Positions 1-6,627 are shown, counted from the first letter of the stretch. The stretch is 8,725 nt of DNA from Acidobacteriaceae bacterium (GCA_003135495.1 PLBX01000507.1:4244-12968); one strand, 5' to 3'. Notes: generated by a model from the letters alone, not told the origin. A program made the numbers and translations.

Positions 1-114
1 AAATGTGTTGAATAGTTATCCACAGGCCCGGAACCAGCGCCGTCACTTTCTCTTGTGCGAGTTCACTGATTACCCTCATCTCTCCCCGATTTGCTTGGAA
101 GGGAACCACTCTAC

Positions 115-936
115 ATGCAGCGTTCGTTGATGGCCGGTGATGTGAATTTTGTGTCCATGCAGTCATCGATTTTTTGTGTGCAATGCGAATTGATAAGCGA
201 GAACAATACGCCGCGTTGCCTGGCGTGTGGCAGCAGCGCCGTACTGAGCCTTGCGCGCCTGCTTGGCGGATCGCTGCACGGGCAGCCTACGACACATTTG
301 ATCAAGGACGTGGAACTGGATCGCTTGGTTCGATCGCTGCTTTACACCGTGCCCTCGATCGCCGAACCGGTTGAAGAACCGGTCAGGCAACTCATTCCAT
401 CTTTATCGCCGTTCCACGGGCCTCGGCTTCGTCATCCTCGTCACGAATTTGTACAATCCGCATTGCTCCATGCGGGGGACATCGATCTTGAGCCGGGCAT
501 CAGCATTATTGCGGAGAAGGCGCAGGCCCTGACTGGCGCGACCGGTGCTGCGATCGCGTTGCGGCACGGGAATGAGATAGTCTGCCGGGCGCGCACGGGC
601 CGGACCGCTCCTGATATTGGAGTTCGTTTGCAAACCGATAGCGGGCTATCGGCTGAATGTGTTCGAACCGGCGAGGTCCTGCTTTGCAATGACGCGGATT
701 CGAATTCGAAGGTGGATGCGGCGAGTTGCCGGAGAATGGGCGTGCGTTCGATTCTGGTTGCGCCATTGCGGCACCTTCGGCGGACGCTGGGAGTATTTGA
801 GGTGCTATCGTCAACCCCGCATGCGTTCGACAATAATGATGTTGCCACCATGCAGTTTCTTTCGGGAATGATGGTGGCCACGATCTCGCGGCTTTCAAGT
901 TTGCGCTCGAAGCAGCCGGTGGCTTCGGGCGAGTAA
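115..936 (+). CDS. GAF-domain protein with N-terminal zinc-ribbon-like segment
   Basis: The frame is open from a TTG at 91. I prefer the ATG at 115 because the purine-rich GGAAGGGAA lies just upstream at 97-105; this gives 273 residues. Near the N-terminus are two cysteine pairs, CVQC (about residues 21-24) and CLAC (35-38), spaced like a small zinc ribbon. After a linker of about 75 residues comes a GAF-type domain (about 119-257). It shows the family pattern: an initial helix with EKAQALTGATGAAIAL, a middle GLSAECVRTGEVLLCND segment, then SILVAPLRHLRRTLGVFEV and a final F...D...MQFLSGMM helix. GAF domains bind small ligands or act as dimerising sensors. No kinase, cyclase or DNA-binding output domain is visible, so it would have to act through a partner. 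The ligand is unknown. Other possible starts are the ATGs at 130 and 157. The GAF call is confident; the zinc-ribbon role is inferred from cysteine spacing alone. Confidence 0.8.
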   Translation: MQRSLMAGDVNFVSMQSSIFCVQCELISENNTPRCLACGSSAVLSLARLLGGSLHGQPTTHLIKDVELDRLVRSLLYTVPSIAEPVEEPVRQLIPSLSPFHGPRLRHPRHEFVQSALLHAGDIDLEPGISIIAEKAQALTGATGAAIALRHGNEIVCRARTGRTAPDIGVRLQTDSGLSAECVRTGEVLLCNDADSNSKVDAASCRRMGVRSILVAPLRHLRRTLGVFEVLSSTPHAFDNNDVATMQFLSGMMVATISRLSSLRSKQPVASGE

Positions 937-1023
937 GATTCTAGTGGGTCGTTTTCATTTGCTGCGGGTGGTTTGTCCGGTAGTAAGGTTAAGTTATACG
1001 ACGAGAAACACGGGCCCCGTGTC

Positions 1024-1032
1024 GGAAGGGAG
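1024..1032 (+). promoter_or_regulatory. Strong ribosome binding site deciding the start at 1039
   Basis: GGAAGGGAG ends six bases before the ATG at 1039. This favours that ATG over the in-frame TTG at 973, which has no comparable site. The ATG is also followed at once by a hydrophobic membrane-anchor sequence. Confidence 0.65.
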
Positions 1033-1038
1033 ATTCCG

Positions 1039-1398
1039 ATGAAATACGTATTTGCCGTTGCGATGGTCGGGGCGCTGATCTGGGCGGGATGGCAGGTCGC
1101 CGATCCGGAAATAAGCAACATATTATTTCAGGACGATTTGCATGATGCAGCGACGCAGCTTGGGATGAAGACTGGAATGTACGCGCCGGCCTCGGACGAA
1201 GAACTTCGCCTTAACTTGGTTCGGGATGCATGGCGTCGTGATATTACGCTGGATCCGAAGCAGATAACGATAAGGCGCAGCGGTAGCGGCGTAAATCAAA
1301 CTGTAGAAATTTCGGTCGACTACTCCGTGCCGGTGAATTTAGTGGTTTATTCCTTCGTTTTGCACTTCAACCCCACGAGCGGTGGCGCGCGGATTTAA
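1039..1398 (+). CDS. Small membrane-anchored protein of unknown function
   Basis: A 119-residue protein starting at the ATG at 1039, with a strong Shine-Dalgarno. The open frame extends back to a TTG at 973, but those 22 extra residues are polar and have no ribosome binding site. Residues about 4-19 (VFAVAMVGALIWAGWQ) form one hydrophobic segment, a signal anchor or uncleaved signal. The rest is predicted extracytoplasmic. It contains a helical stretch (DDLHDAATQLGM, DEELRLNLVRDAWRR) and then alternating beta-like sequence ending in VDYSVPVNLVVYSFVLHFNPTS. This loosely resembles the small DUF4845-type membrane proteins, but I cannot confirm the family. It follows the GAF gene by about 100 bases on the same strand and may be co-transcribed. 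Function unknown. Confidence 0.7.
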   Translation: MKYVFAVAMVGALIWAGWQVADPEISNILFQDDLHDAATQLGMKTGMYAPASDEELRLNLVRDAWRRDITLDPKQITIRRSGSGVNQTVEISVDYSVPVNLVVYSFVLHFNPTSGGARI

Positions 1399-1484
1399 GG
1401 CGGTATTCGCCCAACAGGCATACCTAGGCGCAGTCGCGGCAAATTCGACTATCGTTGGCAATTCTAATTATTGCGCTGCGCTGA

Positions 1485-1497
1485 GCCGCGTCTCTAC
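1485..1497. repeat. Single arm of the GTAGAGACGCGG repeat
   Basis: GCCGCGTCTCTAC is identical to positions 3049-3061, the right arm of the perfect hairpin at the end of htpX. It lies five bases beyond the stop codon of the minus-strand gene 1502-1942. The matching left arm is missing; only a CGCGGC at 1435-1440 could pair with GCCGCG at 1485-1490 across a 44-base loop. It looks like a decayed or partial copy. It lies between the convergent genes 1039-1398 and 1502-1942. Confidence 0.5.
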
Positions 1498-1501
1498 GAG
1501 A

Positions 1502-1942
1502 TTATGGGGTTAGGCCCAGGCGTTTTAGGATGTCGAGGTAGCGCGGGTCGGAGTGCCACGGGTCCAATGTGGGAACGACCTTGATGACCTCCAGCGCGCC
1601 GGATTTCTCCGCCACCGCCTTGTCCAGCCATTCGAAGGTCTGTTCTTTATCGCCCAGGTCGGCACAGGCATAAGCGATGTCGGCAGGGTCGACATTCCTA
1701 ATTTCAAAATCCTCAGGTGGCTGCCAATATTCGTCTTTGTCGAAAAGCTCTTTGTCGGAGACGTACTTACACGTCGTTAGAAAGTTGCGGATCTCGGCGA
1801 TGGATTTGCAGTGGACGGTGAGAGGCTGGCTCACGTAACGCCCGAGGGGATAAGTTGGTCGTGGACCGCGGCGGCGGTCAAACGGGCGAAATACTTTTTT
1901 ACCTTCCGCGTCGTAAGCGTCTGGAATAACTTCGGCGATCAT
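1502..1942 (-). CDS. Chimeric protein: transglutaminase-like N-terminus joined to TPR-protein C-terminus
   Basis: 146 residues from the ATG at 1942; no clear Shine-Dalgarno precedes it. Residues about 1-82 (FRPFDRRRGPRPTYPLGRYV, then IRNFLTTCKYVSDKELFDK, then YWQPPEDFE) resemble the region just before the catalytic GDCxDF motif of bacterial transglutaminase-like proteins. That catalytic Cys motif is absent here. From about residue 84 the sequence changes to VDPADIAYACADLGDKEQTFEWLDKAV... and ends LDPWHSDPRYLDILKRLGL. That is the typical last TPR repeat and terminus of large acidobacterial TPR or kinase-TPR proteins. The join lies near 1690-1700. The gene may be a fusion of two fragments left by a deletion or recombination, and probably makes no active transglutaminase. 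It follows the MoxR gene by 78 bases. Both family assignments come from memory of sequence patterns, not a search. Confidence 0.6.
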   Translation of the reverse strand: MIAEVIPDAYDAEGKKVFRPFDRRRGPRPTYPLGRYVSQPLTVHCKSIAEIRNFLTTCKYVSDKELFDKDEYWQPPEDFEIRNVDPADIAYACADLGDKEQTFEWLDKAVAEKSGALEVIKVVPTLDPWHSDPRYLDILKRLGLTP

Positions 1943-2000
1943 TGTTGGGTATCAAGCTAACACGATGATGCTTTTGGAGGATTGGCTTATACGAGCCGCA

Positions 2001-2024
2001 AGACGGGGCAAGCCCCGTCTCTAC
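2001..2024. repeat. Hairpin repeat whose edge contains the MoxR stop codon
   Basis: AGACGGGG (2001-2008) and CCCCGTCT (2013-2020) are perfect 8-bp inverted arms around the loop CAAG, followed by CTAC. Read on the minus strand, the gene ends GTG TAG and the TAG (2023-2021) leads straight into AGACGGGG. The loop and the AGAGACG edge match the htpX-end hairpin at 3034-3061, so this is a shorter copy of the same family. There is no long U tract after the stem on the minus strand, so a simple intrinsic terminator is not assured. Confidence 0.75.
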
Positions 2025-2980
2025 ACGGGCACTGGAACGCTTTCGATAATTTCGCGCAGGACTTGTTCGGCTTGCTCGGATTTTTTCAGGGTGGAAGCGT
2101 AGAGGGAACTTACTACGACGCGGTGCGCGAACACGGAGACGACTAGCGGCTTGAAATCTTCGGGAGTGCAGTAGTCGCGGCCTTCCAAAAAAGCCATGGC
2201 TTGGGCGGCGCGATAGAGCATCTGCGAGCCTCGGGGAGAAACTCCTAAGGAGAGATATTCGGACTCGCGGGTTTTGGTGACGATGTTCAGCATGTAGGTG
2301 ATGAGCGATTCGTCCACGTGAACGTGGGCTACGGCGTGCTGAATTTCTACTACGTCGGCGGCATTGAGCACCGGGCGCAGGTTTTCGAGTTGAGCGGCTC
2401 CAGCTTCGGAGCGCAATATCGCGCGCTCGGCTGTTCCTTCCGGATATCCCATCCGAACGCGCATTAGGAAGCGATCGAGCTGCGATTCGGGTAACGGATA
2501 TGTGCCGTGATGTTCGATTGGATTCTGCGTCGCCAAAACTAAAAATGGTTGGGGCAACGGGTAAGAATGCGCGTCGATGGTGACCTGGCCCTCGTTCATG
2601 GCCTCGAGCAGGGCTGACTGCGTTTTTGGAGTGGTGCGATTGATTTCGTCTGCCAAGAGGACGTTGGCGAAGACGGGTCCGCGTTTGAATTCGAATTTTT
2701 GTTCCAGAGATGAATAAATCGAAATGCCCAGAACGTCAGAGGGCAGCATGTCGCTCGTGAACTGGATGCGCTGAAAAGTGCAGTCGATGGCGCGGGCAAT
2801 GGCCTGGCCCAGCGTGGTTTTGCCGACTCCGGGGACGCCCTCTATAAGGAGGTGTCCTTTGGCGAAAATCGAGACTAGCGCGAGGCGAAGTACGTCATCT
2901 TTGCCGCGGATTACGCGGCGCAAGCTTGACTCTAGTTCGGCGGCGCGGCGCGAGGGCGCTAGTTGAGTTTGGGGCGGCAT
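2021..2980 (-). CDS. MoxR-family AAA+ ATPase
   Basis: 319 residues from the ATG at 2980. The frame is open further upstream, but that part is low-complexity Arg-rich shadow sequence overlapping htpX. No strong Shine-Dalgarno is seen. The fold is a clear MoxR AAA+ ATPase: a helical N-terminus (RRVIRGKDDVLRLALVSIFA), Walker A GVPGVGKT at 48-55, Walker B LLADEINR at 108-115, sensor 1 ATQNPIE at 150-156, the PESQLDRF arginine-finger region at 164-171, and a C-terminal lid with GVSPRGSQ. MoxR ATPases use ATP hydrolysis to help assemble or insert cofactors in partner proteins, often with a DUF58/VWA protein encoded next door. No such partner is in this window; the next gene downstream is the chimeric 1502-1942. 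It follows htpX by 77 bases, with a hairpin repeat between them. Confidence 0.93.
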   Translation of the reverse strand: MPPQTQLAPSRRAAELESSLRRVIRGKDDVLRLALVSIFAKGHLLIEGVPGVGKTTLGQAIARAIDCTFQRIQFTSDMLPSDVLGISIYSSLEQKFEFKRGPVFANVLLADEINRTTPKTQSALLEAMNEGQVTIDAHSYPLPQPFLVLATQNPIEHHGTYPLPESQLDRFLMRVRMGYPEGTAERAILRSEAGAAQLENLRPVLNAADVVEIQHAVAHVHVDESLITYMLNIVTKTRESEYLSLGVSPRGSQMLYRAAQAMAFLEGRDYCTPEDFKPLVVSVFAHRVVVSSLYASTLKKSEQAEQVLREIIESVPVPV

Positions 2981-3033
2981 TGTGGCGATTCTACTATGGC
3001 GATCACGCGGCTGGCTGTTACCAATGTCACAGT

Positions 3034-3061
3034 GTAGAGACGCGGCTTGCCGCGTCTCTAC
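3034..3061. repeat. Perfect 12-bp hairpin containing the htpX stop codon
   Basis: GTAGAGACGCGG (3034-3045) and CCGCGTCTCTAC (3050-3061) are perfect inverted arms around the loop CTTG. The htpX stop codon TAG reads from 3060 to 3058 on the minus strand, inside the arm. Transcripts from either strand could fold it. It may act as a transcript 3'-end stabiliser or attenuator between htpX and the MoxR gene. It is the most complete member of the family also seen at 2001-2024 and 1485-1497. Confidence 0.85.
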
Positions 3062-3924
3062 TGAACGAATTCTGCAGGTCGTCCGGTCAGGCGTTCGATG
3101 CGTTTCGCGGTTGGCGGATGCGTCGAGAACAGATTGCCGAAGCTCATGCCTCCTAAGAACGGCGCGATTATGAAAAGGTGCGCGGTCGACGGGCTGGCGA
3201 TTAGCGGACGCTGGCGGGAGTAGGCATCGATTTTCGCCAATGCACTGGCCAGGGCGTAGGGATTGCCGGTCCAGTGGGCGCCAGTGTCGTCGGCTCCGTA
3301 TTCGCGGGAGCGGGAGACGGCTAGCTGGATGAGCATGGCTGCCAGCGGGGCCAGGAAGATCATGGCAATGGCTGCGATGCCTCCGCCTCCGCCGCGGTCG
3401 TCGCGTTCTCCTCGCATGCCGCCGAAGATCATTCCCCACTTTGCGATCGATGCTAGATAGGTGATGGCTCCGGCTAGCGTCGCGGCGATGGAGCTGATCA
3501 GGATGTCGCGATTGCGTACGTGGCCTAATTCATGCGCTAGCACGCCTTCTAATTCTTCGTCGTTGAGTAATCCGAGAATGCCTTGGGTAACGGCTACGGA
3601 GGCGTGGTTTGGATTGCGTCCGGTGGCGAAGGCGTTGGGCGAGTCGGTAGGAATCAAATAAACTTTCGGCATCGGGAGGCCGACTTTTTGCGACAGGCGT
3701 TCGACGATGTTATAGACGCGCGGCAGTTCCTCGCGGGTGACGGGCTGCGCACGGTAGGTGGCTAGCGCGATTTTGTCGGAGAAAAAATAGGCGACGAAGT
3801 TCATGACGGCGGCGAAGGCCAGGGCCATCAGCATTCCGTTCTGGCCTCCGAAGGCGCGGCCGGCCAGCATGAGGAGAAGCGTCATGCCGGTCAGCAGGAA
3901 TGCAGTTTTGAAGATGTTGCTCAT
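3058..3924 (-). CDS. htpX: HtpX-type membrane zinc metalloprotease (M48B)
   Basis: 288 residues from the ATG at 3924, the usual length for HtpX. The frame stays open back to 4362, but that upstream part is antisense shadow of the neighbouring gene and repeat-derived sequence. A GAGG lies about ten bases before the ATG. Two N-terminal hydrophobic segments (about 6-24 and 31-48) are followed by a cytosolic protease domain. The zinc-binding HELGH is at 131-135 and the third ligand Glu208 lies in SREYGAD. Two further hydrophobic stretches follow (about 141-160 and 183-203). DSPNAFATG at 94-102 is also typical. HtpX degrades misfolded membrane proteins from the cytoplasmic side, partnering FtsH in quality control. 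A glycine-rich loop (GERDDRGGGGG, about 172-182) lies between helices. Its stop codon is embedded in the hairpin 3034-3061. Confidence 0.95.
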   Translation of the reverse strand: MSNIFKTAFLLTGMTLLLMLAGRAFGGQNGMLMALAFAAVMNFVAYFFSDKIALATYRAQPVTREELPRVYNIVERLSQKVGLPMPKVYLIPTDSPNAFATGRNPNHASVAVTQGILGLLNDEELEGVLAHELGHVRNRDILISSIAATLAGAITYLASIAKWGMIFGGMRGERDDRGGGGGIAAIAMIFLAPLAAMLIQLAVSRSREYGADDTGAHWTGNPYALASALAKIDAYSRQRPLIASPSTAHLFIIAPFLGGMSFGNLFSTHPPTAKRIERLTGRPAEFVQ

Positions 3925-4027
3925 AATTTGGTGCCTCGGTTTTCGGCTCACTGAATTAGATGCGGGATGATTGTGGTTGGGCTCGTGTCGGTTCCGCTGC
4001 GCGAGAGTCGATTCGAGCGCGGCTGCT

Positions 4028-4044
4028 GCCGAGCTTTGCTCGGC
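4028..4044. repeat. Short hairpin GCCGAGC-TTT-GCTCGGC
   Basis: Perfect 7-bp inverted arms (4028-4034 and 4038-4044) around TTT, three bases from the second hairpin at 4048-4067. Together they fill much of the 158-base gap between the 4083-5387 gene and htpX and look like one composite repeat element. It could act as a terminator or RNA-processing signal on the minus strand. The gap holds no open reading frame that I would call a gene. Confidence 0.7.
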
Positions 4045-4047
4045 TTG

Positions 4048-4082
4048 GACGGGCGGGGTCGCCCGTCCCCACACTAGAATCC
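4048..4082. repeat. 8-bp GC hairpin with CCACACTAGAATCC flank at a gene end
   Basis: Arms GACGGGCG (4048-4055) and CGCCCGTC (4060-4067) enclose GGGT. They are followed by CCCCACACTAGAATCC, which runs directly into the stop codon of the minus-strand gene (TAA, 4085-4083). The same layout recurs at 7597-7634 beside the end of ccmH, with the flank CCACACT(T)AGAATCCTT nearly identical. This indicates a dispersed repeat family, not two independent terminators. Confidence 0.8.
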
Positions 4083-5387
4083 TTAGCTTTGGCGTTTTAG
4101 GGCTCGGTCTAGAGTTTGGTCGAGGGCGGCTTTGGCTTTTTCGTATTCTTCTGGCGTGATTTTGTTTTGTCTTCGTTCTACTTCCAGCTGGAAGATTTCT
4201 TCTTTCAAGGCTTCGAGCAGCATGGTGGATCTTGATGCTGCGCTCGTTGGGGCGGCTGATGCTGCTGCTCCTGTTCCTACGGACGTTGGTCTCATCGGCA
4301 TTGTCGATGCGGTTGCGGCGGGAGAGTTTGCCGGGGCGGGTTGACGTTTTGTTACCACCCATCCGCCCACGGCCAGGAGCACGGCGAATCCGAAGAGGAT
4401 GGGCCAGCGATATTTCTGCAACGCGTCGGGGGCGTCGATGGGTGCGCCTAAGCCGCCGCCGGGACGATTGTCGCGTCCCTGCGCGGGTTGTGGTTCTTGC
4501 TGCGGTCCGGACGCGGCTTCGTCCGGCGGCTCGACTATTGTCCCTGTGCCTTGCACTGTGAAGCTTAGGGCTTGGCCCGGTTTCGCCTGGCGCGCGACCT
4601 CCATCAGGTTGTCGCCCTGGGTCGGGTCTTTTACCAACTCAAAACCCGCAGGGTTCGCGGCGGTGAACTGCATGGTCTTCGGCAGAACGACTACGAAATG
4701 TTCGGCGGGATACAGCGGCTTGGGATCGACGGTGATTTTTCCGGAGTAGGGCACGGTGAAAGCCAACTGAAATTGCGTCTCTCCGGGACGCAGCGGGAAT
4801 TGGATGGCGTAGCGATTCTTTTCGGCCTGAGGCGAGGCTTGGGCGGCGATGGGCTGTCCGTTGGGCGCGCGGGCTTCGACTTGTTCGATCTTGGCGTTCG
4901 CGGGCAGATAGAACTCGAAGTTGTGATCGTTCATCTGCGTTTTCGGCGGCGATGAACTGTTATTGACGGCGAAGGTGCGGACGCCTTGCAGCGTCCCGTT
5001 GTCGGCCTGGAAGCGGAGAACGTCGACGGTGACGCTCAGACCGGTGACTTTTGTCGATACGTCATAGACGTTTACATCAACGGAGCTGGTGCCGGGAGGC
5101 GCCATTTGATGATAGGTGACTCCCTGATGAACCGCGCGAATGAGGTGCGGGCCGGGCGGTCCAGAGAGTTGGAAGCTGAACTTTCCGGCGGCGTCGGCCT
5201 TGGTGCTGCCAGCCACGTCCATGCCATTGGTCAAGTTGATGAGGATGACTTCGTCTCCGGCGGCGGGCTTGCTGGTGGTGGCGTTGGTGACGGTGCCGGT
5301 GAGGGTCTGGGCGGGGGTTTGGGCCGATGAGGCAATGGCTAGCGCGACGATGAAAGCGAACAGCGCGGATTGTGCGAGTTTGGTCAA
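4083..5387 (-). CDS. Secreted, membrane-anchored carboxypeptidase-regulatory-like protein
   Basis: 434 residues. The start is TTG at 5387, supported by AAGGAG five bases upstream and an immediate signal peptide (about 1-22, with FAFIVALAIASSA). Residues about 27-95 form a carboxypeptidase-regulatory-like beta-sandwich (LTGTVTNATTSKPAAGDEVILINL, then AGKFSFQLSGPPGPHLIRAVHQG). A long extracytoplasmic region of beta character follows to about 290, then a Pro/Gly/Gln-rich linker, a membrane helix (about 328-345) and an Ala/Ser/Thr-rich linker. The last 45 residues are a charged helical tail (LKEEIFQLEVERR, then KITPEEYEKAKAAL). The tail aligns without gaps to part of the CcmI-like protein at 7227-7508. 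With a cytochrome c maturation cluster upstream, this suggests a part in cytochrome assembly or envelope display. The exact role is unknown. Confidence 0.85.
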   Translation of the reverse strand: MTKLAQSALFAFIVALAIASSAQTPAQTLTGTVTNATTSKPAAGDEVILINLTNGMDVAGSTKADAAGKFSFQLSGPPGPHLIRAVHQGVTYHQMAPPGTSSVDVNVYDVSTKVTGLSVTVDVLRFQADNGTLQGVRTFAVNNSSSPPKTQMNDHNFEFYLPANAKIEQVEARAPNGQPIAAQASPQAEKNRYAIQFPLRPGETQFQLAFTVPYSGKITVDPKPLYPAEHFVVVLPKTMQFTAANPAGFELVKDPTQGDNLMEVARQAKPGQALSFTVQGTGTIVEPPDEAASGPQQEPQPAQGRDNRPGGGLGAPIDAPDALQKYRWPILFGFAVLLAVGGWVVTKRQPAPANSPAATASTMPMRPTSVGTGAAASAAPTSAASRSTMLLEALKEEIFQLEVERRQNKITPEEYEKAKAALDQTLDRALKRQS

Positions 5388-5392
5388 GAAAA

Positions 5393-5398
5393 CTCCTT
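5393..5398 (-). promoter_or_regulatory. Ribosome binding site AAGGAG supporting a TTG start
   Basis: On the minus strand AAGGAG is followed by TTTTC and the TTG at 5387. It decides this non-ATG start, which a signal peptide follows directly. Confidence 0.75.
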
Positions 5399-5430
5399 AC
5401 TCCGTAGATGTTTTGCCAGATGCGGTAGCG

Positions 5431-5699
5431 CTAAGAAATCAGTGCCTCATAGGCCTTGTGATCGCCAATCCAGAACCACAGATATCCGTCGGTCCGTTTA
5501 AGCGCAAGGGCGCGATGGTTCAAGGTGATGCGGGCGGACCACATTTCATGGCCGTACGTTCTCCCACTCTCTTGAATTGTAATGAAGAATGCTGCGAATT
5601 TGCTTTCAGCAATGAAAACTGTTTGTCGGCGCGGGCGCGTACTTCCTGCGAAAGAGCATGGTACTGTTGCCAAAAATCGGTGGTGGCGCGATGCTGCAT
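5431..5699 (-). pseudogene. ParE/RelE-like toxin gene broken by a frameshift
   Basis: From the ATG at 5699 the first frame reads a typical toxin N-terminus (TDFWQQYHALSQEVRARADK, then QFSLLKANSQHSSLQFKRVG). It then leaves the family pattern and stops at TGA 5522-5520 after 59 residues. The other half continues in a different frame as RTYGHEMWSARITLNHRALA... and ends WFWIGDHKAYEALIS at 5431, the usual end of these toxins. The two halves join cleanly if one base is restored around 5557-5565 (GGAGAACG in place of GGAAGAACG), giving an 89-residue protein of normal toxin size. Toxins of this fold cut ribosome-bound mRNA or poison gyrase; which applies here is unknown. It starts six bases after the antitoxin gene. 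No slippery heptamer is obvious, so I read it as a loss-of-function deletion or a sequencing error. Confidence 0.72.
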
Positions 5700-5705
5700 C
5701 GGGTG

Positions 5706-5912
5706 CTAGAGCGGTTGTGTGCGGCCGTTCTTCTCGTCGTCAAATGCGCGTTGGATGGCCGTGTCGAGGCGTCCGGCCGCAAGATCGGATTGGACACGAG
5801 TGTCGATCGGCGGCGGGCAATGTTGCTCAAGCCATGCGTACAATTCCTCGATCTCGCTGGGCTTGAGCGATCCGATGGCGCGTTCAATCTCTTGGATAGT
5901 GTTTAGACTCAT
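5706..5912 (-). CDS. Antitoxin partner of the ParE/RelE-like toxin
   Basis: 68 residues from the ATG at 5912. It begins TIQEIERAIGSLKPSEIEEL, a helical start common to short type II antitoxins, continues with YAWLEQHCPP, and ends with DLAAGRLDTAIQRAFDDEKNGRTQPL. That tail of the form AGRLD...A...G+T+PL is the toxin-wrapping end seen in antitoxins that pair with ParE-like toxins. No DNA-binding domain is evident within the short length, so autoregulation cannot be asserted. It sits directly upstream of the broken toxin gene (six-base gap), in the usual antitoxin-first order. The frame is intact, so the antitoxin may remain expressed although its toxin is not. A minus-strand TAAAAT at about 5923-5928 could be a -10 element, with no convincing -35. 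Confidence 0.7.
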   Translation of the reverse strand: MSLNTIQEIERAIGSLKPSEIEELYAWLEQHCPPPIDTRVQSDLAAGRLDTAIQRAFDDEKNGRTQPL

Positions 5913-6018
5913 AGGACTTTTATTTTACCCTGCGTCGTAGGGAAATCACCAAAATGGGGATATCGGATTTCAGCGCAATTTTCAGCGATTGTATTGCGCG
6001 AGAGAGATTTTGCGCCGC

Positions 6019-6495
6019 TCACCGTCTCTTACCCACCATTTCCGGGGGAACAATTTCAATCCATCTCTCCCTGGATCCCGTCTCAGCAGATTCAAATAGA
6101 GTAGGCAAAGGGCCCACTCCTTTAGGGACCGGGCCTACTAAAAGCGCGCTACCCGTGTCGGGGTTGGTGTATCGCGCCCTGCACCACTCCGCAAATGGTA
6201 GAAAACTCTCGTCGTGCAAAGCCCACCAGTCTACGGAAGGGAAAGGGCAGAGGTCGTATATATTTTCTGACGTCCACCACAAATGAACAGGACCTGCAAA
6301 TGAATATCGCTCAACGATGGCTGTCCCGCGAGTTTCTCCCAGAGAGCGCACAAAATCGTGCCAGTCGATCACTCGACCAAGGACCTTCATCTTAGTTTGA
6401 TGGGAACTGCTGTTCCTTCTTTGAACGTAACTCAACCAAACAGAGTAAGGAAAATACAGGCCTGCCGCGACGAGCAGGAAAGGAAAGAGAAGCAT
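6019..6495 (-). CDS. Unknown protein with one N-terminal membrane segment
   Basis: I do not recognise this family. From the ATG at 6495 it gives 158 residues. The frame continues to a GTG at 6552, adding 19 polar residues. Neither start has a clear Shine-Dalgarno; the ATG is preferred because the hydrophobic segment MLLFPFLLVAAGLYFPYSVW begins there. It is followed by the basic VQRR, giving an N-out, C-in single-anchor topology. The soluble part is rich in aromatics (VIDWHDFVRSL, VHLWWTSENIYDLCPFP, VDWWALHDESFLPF, AEWCRARYTNP) and ends in PPEMVGKRR. The aromatic pattern is compatible with a small alpha/beta domain, but no catalytic motif stands out. It lies alone between two toxin-antitoxin loci, so it could be an accessory cargo gene. 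Function unknown. Confidence 0.6.
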   Translation of the reverse strand: MLLFPFLLVAAGLYFPYSVWLSYVQRRNSSSHQTKMKVLGRVIDWHDFVRSLGETRGTAIVERYSFAGPVHLWWTSENIYDLCPFPSVDWWALHDESFLPFAEWCRARYTNPDTGSALLVGPVPKGVGPLPTLFESAETGSRERWIEIVPPEMVGKRR

Positions 6496-6627
6496 GGACC
6501 CGACAGGCCCGACCTCTAAACCGCGCTTCGGTTCTGCGCTATAACGCCACACTCTCGAAGTGTTGCACTATGGGACTCCCACCATCAAGACGATTCTTGC
6601 TGCAAGTAAACGCCAGCATCCGCCCAT

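Noticed and set aside
16..24. TTATCCACA, a perfect match to the DnaA box
   Set aside because: Only one copy is present, with no AT-rich region, second box, or dnaA/dnaN gene nearby. A single 9-mer match is expected by chance in a genome, so no origin is called.
441..1121. Long minus-strand open frame of 226 codons opposite the GAF gene
   Set aside because: It is antisense to a well-supported GAF-domain gene, lacks any family pattern and spans the end of that gene. It is a GC-driven shadow frame.
1399..1411. GGCG-GTATT-CGCC stem right after the 1039-1398 gene, possible terminator
   Set aside because: The stem is only four base pairs and no T-run follows, so it is too weak to call a terminator.
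2981..3439. N-terminal extension of the MoxR frame
   Set aside because: The sequence is Arg/His/Pro-rich, overlaps htpX in another frame, and crosses the hairpin at 3034-3061. MoxR homology starts at about 2980.
3925..4362. N-terminal extension of the HtpX frame
   Set aside because: It overlaps the end of the 4083-5387 gene, is Arg/Pro-rich and is not part of the HtpX family. The start at 3924 gives the normal family length.
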